Source: Granulicella arctica
Lineage (GTDB): Bacteria > Acidobacteriota > Terriglobia > Terriglobales > Acidobacteriaceae
Length of the DNA stretch: 64,000 nt
Direction: 5' to 3'
Assembly (NCBI RefSeq): GCF_013410065.1
Contig: NZ_JACCCW010000001.1
Span: 1,111,187-1,175,186 of the forward strand
The notes under the pieces were generated by a model. That model saw only the letters and a list, made by a program, of their open reading frames with translations, was not told the DNA's origin and ran no database searches. This document shows positions 61,338 through 64,000 of this stretch, piece by piece; within the stretch, counting starts at the first letter, position 1, and each line of letters opens with the position of its first letter. Both the position numbers and the translations under genes were made by a program.

Positions 61338-61366
61338 CGGTCCCGGTGGAGGCGGGACCGTTTGCT
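61338..61366 (+). terminator. Possible terminator hairpin
   Basis: CGGTCCCG (61338-61345) pairs with CGGGACCG (61353-61360) around a 7-nt loop, followed by TTTGCT. It lies about 180 nt after the IclR gene and directly before the end of the convergent small gene. Confidence 0.5.
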
Positions 61367-61568
61367 AGACGGCTTTGCGTTGGAAGGTGGTTTTTTTGGT
61401 GTTGGCGAAGGAGTCCTTTGCCTTGAAGGAGGCTACGGGGGTTGCGGAGAGGGACTTTGCGCCGGTCTTTCCCTGGGCTGCCTTTTCGCGGGCTGATTGG
61501 AGTTTCTGGGCTGCTCGGCTTAGTCCGCCTATTTTTACTTTGCCTGGTTTGGGGATGAAATCACTCAT
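61365..61568 (-). CDS. Small basic hypothetical protein, 67 aa
   Basis: The ATG at 61568 has AGAGGA 8 nt upstream. The product is very basic and Ala/Lys-rich (SRAAQKLQSAREKAAQGKTG) with an amphipathic helix in the middle and a tail FANTKKTTFQRKAV. It has no membrane segment. It could bind nucleic acid or a ribosome, but no family is recognised. The strand, ribosome site and Lys-rich but non-repetitive composition argue for a real gene. Confidence 0.6.
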   Translation of the reverse strand: MSDFIPKPGKVKIGGLSRAAQKLQSAREKAAQGKTGAKSLSATPVASFKAKDSFANTKKTTFQRKAV

Positions 61569-61635
61569 AGGGAAATCCTCTCACAATCGGGATTTTTGGT
61601 GAGGGGTTTTGCGTTTTTTGGGGGGTGTTGGAGGG

Positions 61636-61776
61636 ACAAGCAACGGCAAGGGCCAATGCAGGTCCTTCGGCTTCGCTCAGGATGACAGTTTGTTGGTGGT
61701 GGGGGAAGGAGAGCGGTCGTGCTTCGCACGATGCCCACCTTAGCGACGATAGTGCTGTCGCGAAGATGGGGCACCC
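61636..61776 (-). repeat. Family A and family B repeats, both reversed
   Basis: Family A occupies about 61636-61690. Family B occupies about 61708-61775 and reads CGGTCGTGCTTCGCACGATG ... GCGAAGATGGGGCACCCGG, the reverse complement of the copies at 3692 and 10285. Confidence 0.9.
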
Positions 61777-61861
61777 GGTAGATGCGGAAGGGTGACAGGG
61801 GTTTTGGTGTGAGGGTAGATGGGATCGGAAGCGGAGGCAGGGGTGCCTCCGCTGGTGGGGT

Positions 61862-62929
61862 TTATTTGCGGCGTGGGCGGGGGCGTGGAGGGGCGGTGGT
61901 TCCTCGGATTACGAGGCGGGTGGAGACGGGTTGGCTGGCGGGGTGGTCGGCGGGGTTGAGTTTTTCGATGCGGGCGATGAGGACCTGGATGGCTTCGCGG
62001 GCGAGCTCTACCTGCGACATGCGGACGGTGGTGAGGGGCGGGTTGACGAACTCGGCGAGGTGGATGTCGTCGAAGCCGACGATGGACATGTCTTCGGGGA
62101 CGCGGAGGCCGCTTGTCTGGAGGGTGCGGAGGGCGCCGATGGCCATGAGGTCGTTGGAGCAGAGGACGGCGGAGGGCGGCTTGGGGTTGTCGAGCAGTTT
62201 GGTCATGCCGGCCATGCCGCCTTCGAGCTGGTGGTCGCCTTCGACGATGAACTTTTCTTTGGGGATGCAGCCGGCGGCGGCCATGGACTCGTGGAAGGCG
62301 ATGCGGCGGAGGGTGGCGGAGTGTTGGTTGAGGGGTCCGCTGATGAAGCCGATCTCGGTGTGGCCGAGGGCGACGAGGTGGCGGACGGCCTCTTCCATGC
62401 CGTGGCGGTAGTCGATCATGACGGCGTCCTGGGGGAAGGCCTCCTGGGAGACGTCGACGAAGACCATGGGGATGTGGCGGGTGGAGAGGTCGCCGAGGAC
62501 GGGGTCTTCGACGCCGAAGGTCATGATGGCGACGCCGTCGACGTTGCGCTCGATGAGGCGACGGAGGCAGTGCTGGATCTCGGAGTCGTAGTTGGTGGAG
62601 CCGATGAGGAGCTCGTAGTTGCGCTTGACGGCGGTCTCTTCGAAGCGCTTGATGAGCTCGGGGAAGAAGGGGTTGGTGATGTCGGGGACGAGGAGGCCGA
62701 TGAGTCGGCTGCGTCCGGAGACGAGGGCGCGGGCCTGGGTGTTGGGGAAGTAGTTGAGCTCGCGGATGGCGTCGCGGACGCGTGCAGCCATGGCCGTGTT
62801 GACGGTAGGGACGTTGTTGACTGTGCGGGAGACGGTGGCGACGGAGACGCCGGCGAGCCTGGCAACATCGCGTATATCAAAGCGCACGCCGTTGTTGGGG
62901 TCTGCTGCTGCTTTTACTCGCCTGGACAT
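61862..62929 (-). CDS. LacI family transcriptional regulator
   Basis: Predicted 355-aa regulator. The headpiece DIRDVARLAGVSVATVSRTV (about residues 19-38) is the canonical LacI helix-turn-helix, followed by a hinge helix (NTQARALVSGRSRLIG) and a periplasmic-binding-protein-like effector domain (IGLLVPDITNPFFPELIKRF). It ends in a basic PRPRPRRK tail. It diverges from the GH127-like glycosidase gene across 180 nt, so it probably represses that gene and senses a plant sugar such as arabinose or an oligosaccharide. Confidence 0.94.
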   Translation of the reverse strand: MSRRVKAAADPNNGVRFDIRDVARLAGVSVATVSRTVNNVPTVNTAMAARVRDAIRELNYFPNTQARALVSGRSRLIGLLVPDITNPFFPELIKRFEETAVKRNYELLIGSTNYDSEIQHCLRRLIERNVDGVAIMTFGVEDPVLGDLSTRHIPMVFVDVSQEAFPQDAVMIDYRHGMEEAVRHLVALGHTEIGFISGPLNQHSATLRRIAFHESMAAAGCIPKEKFIVEGDHQLEGGMAGMTKLLDNPKPPSAVLCSNDLMAIGALRTLQTSGLRVPEDMSIVGFDDIHLAEFVNPPLTTVRMSQVELAREAIQVLIARIEKLNPADHPASQPVSTRLVIRGTTAPPRPRPRRK

Positions 62930-63109
62930 AGGTTCATTATGATCGTTTCGTGAATCTTGAGAACTATAACTGATGGTGTGCGAAATCCGAGCGTCTATTT
63001 ACTCTTGCGAGGTGAAGGTGTTAACCTGACCGCGTTGCTCTGTGAGTACGGGCCTTTGAGAAAACGATTACTTGAAGTGTGGGTGAGATTCAAAAAGAAG
63101 GTGTGAGGC
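62930..63109. promoter_or_regulatory. Divergent LacI/glycosidase promoter region
   Basis: GATCGTTTC at 62941-62949 and GAAAACGATT near 63060-63069 look like inverted copies of one motif (GAAACGATC versus GAAAACGATT), one near each gene. They may be operator sites for the LacI regulator. The evidence is only the similarity and position. Confidence 0.35.
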
Positions 63110-64000
63110 ATGAATAAGGCTCGGCGCGATTTTTTGAAGGGTAGCGCGGCATTGGCTGCCGGTGCGGTTGCGGTGCGCAGCGCGCATGGACTTTGGGGTA
63201 AGGATCTGGCTGCTCAGGCTACGACTCCAAGGGCGACGGAGTTGAGCCAGTTCGAGTATGCGGATGTGCAGTTGCTGGATGGGCCGATGCAGGAGCAGTT
63301 CCGCCATAATCACTCGCTGTTTATGAATCTGAGTGAGGACAGTCTGCTGAAGCCGTTCCGCCAGCTTGTGGGGATGGCGGCGCCGGGTGAGGATATGGGC
63401 GGGTGGTACTCGCCTGCGGCTGAGTTTGATCCGCCGAAGAATATGACGGGGTATATTCCGGGGCATAGCTTTGGGCAGTACCTGTCGGGGTTGTCGCGGG
63501 CGTATGCGGTGACGGGCGACCGGGCGACGCAGCAGAAGGTGCAGCGGCTGGTGGCGGGTTTTGCGGCGACGGTGACGACGAAGTTCTATGACGGGTATAA
63601 CCTGCCGGCGTATACGTTCGACAAGACGAACTGCGGGCTGATCGATGCGCACCAGTTTGCGGACGACCGGACGGCGCTGGCGGTGCTGAACAAGGCGACG
63701 GATGCGGTGCTGCCGTGGCTGCCGCCGAGGGCACTGAATCGCGACGAGATGAATGCTCGTCCGCATAAGAATGTTTCGTTTACCTGGGACGAGCAGTACA
63801 CGCTGCCGGAGAACTTTTACCTGGCGTATCAGCGAGGCGCGGGGGCGCGGTATCGGCAGTTGGCGCAGCGGTTTTTGCAGGACGATACGTACTTTGGGCC
63901 GCTGGCTGAGGGTCAGAATATCCTGCCTGGGCAACATGCCTATAGTCACGTGAACGGGTTGTGTTCGGCGGTGCAGTCGTACCTGACGGATGGCAGCGAG
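63110..64000 (+). CDS. Tat-exported GH127-like beta-L-arabinofuranosidase (DUF1680), 3' truncated by window
   Basis: First 297 residues of a larger protein; the frame is open to the window end. A twin-arginine signal (ARRDFLKGSAALAAGAVAV) marks export in folded form. The mature part matches the start of GH127/DUF1680 enzymes: SQFEYADVQLLDGPMQEQFR, GGWYSPAAEFDP, then GHSFGQYLSGLSRAYAVTGD and NCGLIDAHQFADD type segments. These release beta-L-arabinofuranose from plant glycoproteins and pectin; the catalytic Cys/zinc site would lie beyond the window. GTGAGGC precedes the ATG. The divergent LacI gene is its likely regulator. Confidence 0.85.
   Translation, partial: MNKARRDFLKGSAALAAGAVAVRSAHGLWGKDLAAQATTPRATELSQFEYADVQLLDGPMQEQFRHNHSLFMNLSEDSLLKPFRQLVGMAAPGEDMGGWYSPAAEFDPPKNMTGYIPGHSFGQYLSGLSRAYAVTGDRATQQKVQRLVAGFAATVTTKFYDGYNLPAYTFDKTNCGLIDAHQFADDRTALAVLNKATDAVLPWLPPRALNRDEMNARPHKNVSFTWDEQYTLPENFYLAYQRGAGARYRQLAQRFLQDDTYFGPLAEGQNILPGQHAYSHVNGLCSAVQSYLTDGSE

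Overview
The window is a chromosomal segment of about 60% G+C, most likely from an Acidobacteriota bacterium of the Terriglobus/Granulicella/Edaphobacter kind. This rests on three things seen together: a PadR regulator coupled to an ADOP-type MacB permease, a very large TonB-dependent receptor with an N-terminal carboxypeptidase-regulatory domain, and dispersed intergenic repeats built on GTCATCCTGAGCGAAG...CGAAGGACCTGCGG. The genus is an inference.

Region 1 (1-25 kb) is the replication-origin neighbourhood: dnaA(-), rpmH, rnpA, yidD, yidC, jag, folC, plsC-like, a class I amidotransferase, rsmG, parA, parB and mnmE. The ancestral gene order is kept, but repeats and extra genes have pushed neighbours apart. 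Twelve parS sites (TGTTCCACGTGGAACA) lie at 13.1-15.4 kb. DnaA boxes and a T-rich stretch lie just before parA. Left of this point the + strand is C-rich and right of it G-rich. The best origin position is therefore about 14.4-15.6 kb, about 13 kb from dnaA. Three unrelated repeat families reverse orientation across the same point. Some repeats sit in frame inside folC and the acyltransferase, and rnpA ends inside one.

Region 2 (18.9-32.3 kb) holds ordinary accessory genes: an ICMT-like methyltransferase, an amidohydrolase, an SPFH protein, mnmE, decayed gene fragments, PadR plus ADOP permease, and the TonB-dependent receptor.

Region 3 (32.6-60.1 kb) is the most interesting part. Two gene sets diverge from 43.1 kb. 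The + set encodes a membrane FHA protein, a vWA protein, TssB, TssC, an unknown protein, two Hcp proteins, TssE, TssF, a TssG with a PASTA-like N-terminus, TssK, ClpV/TssH, a DUF1080-FHA membrane protein and a PP2C phosphatase. This is a type VI secretion apparatus with phospho-control but no recognisable TssA, TssJ, TssL or TssM. The - set encodes an E1-like adenylating enzyme, a hydrolase, an unknown protein, a membrane RING-like protein, a ubiquitin-like protein, an E2-like conjugating enzyme, a Ser/Thr kinase, VgrG, a separate spike-like protein and a cargo block with a pair of paralogues. The inference is a ubiquitin-like conjugation cascade plus kinase/phosphatase/FHA signalling built into a T6SS locus.

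Region 4 (60.3-64 kb) has an IclR regulator, a small basic protein, a LacI regulator and a truncated GH127-like Tat-exported glycosidase, a plant-polysaccharide utilisation theme. No rRNA, tRNA, CRISPR array or transposase gene was seen.
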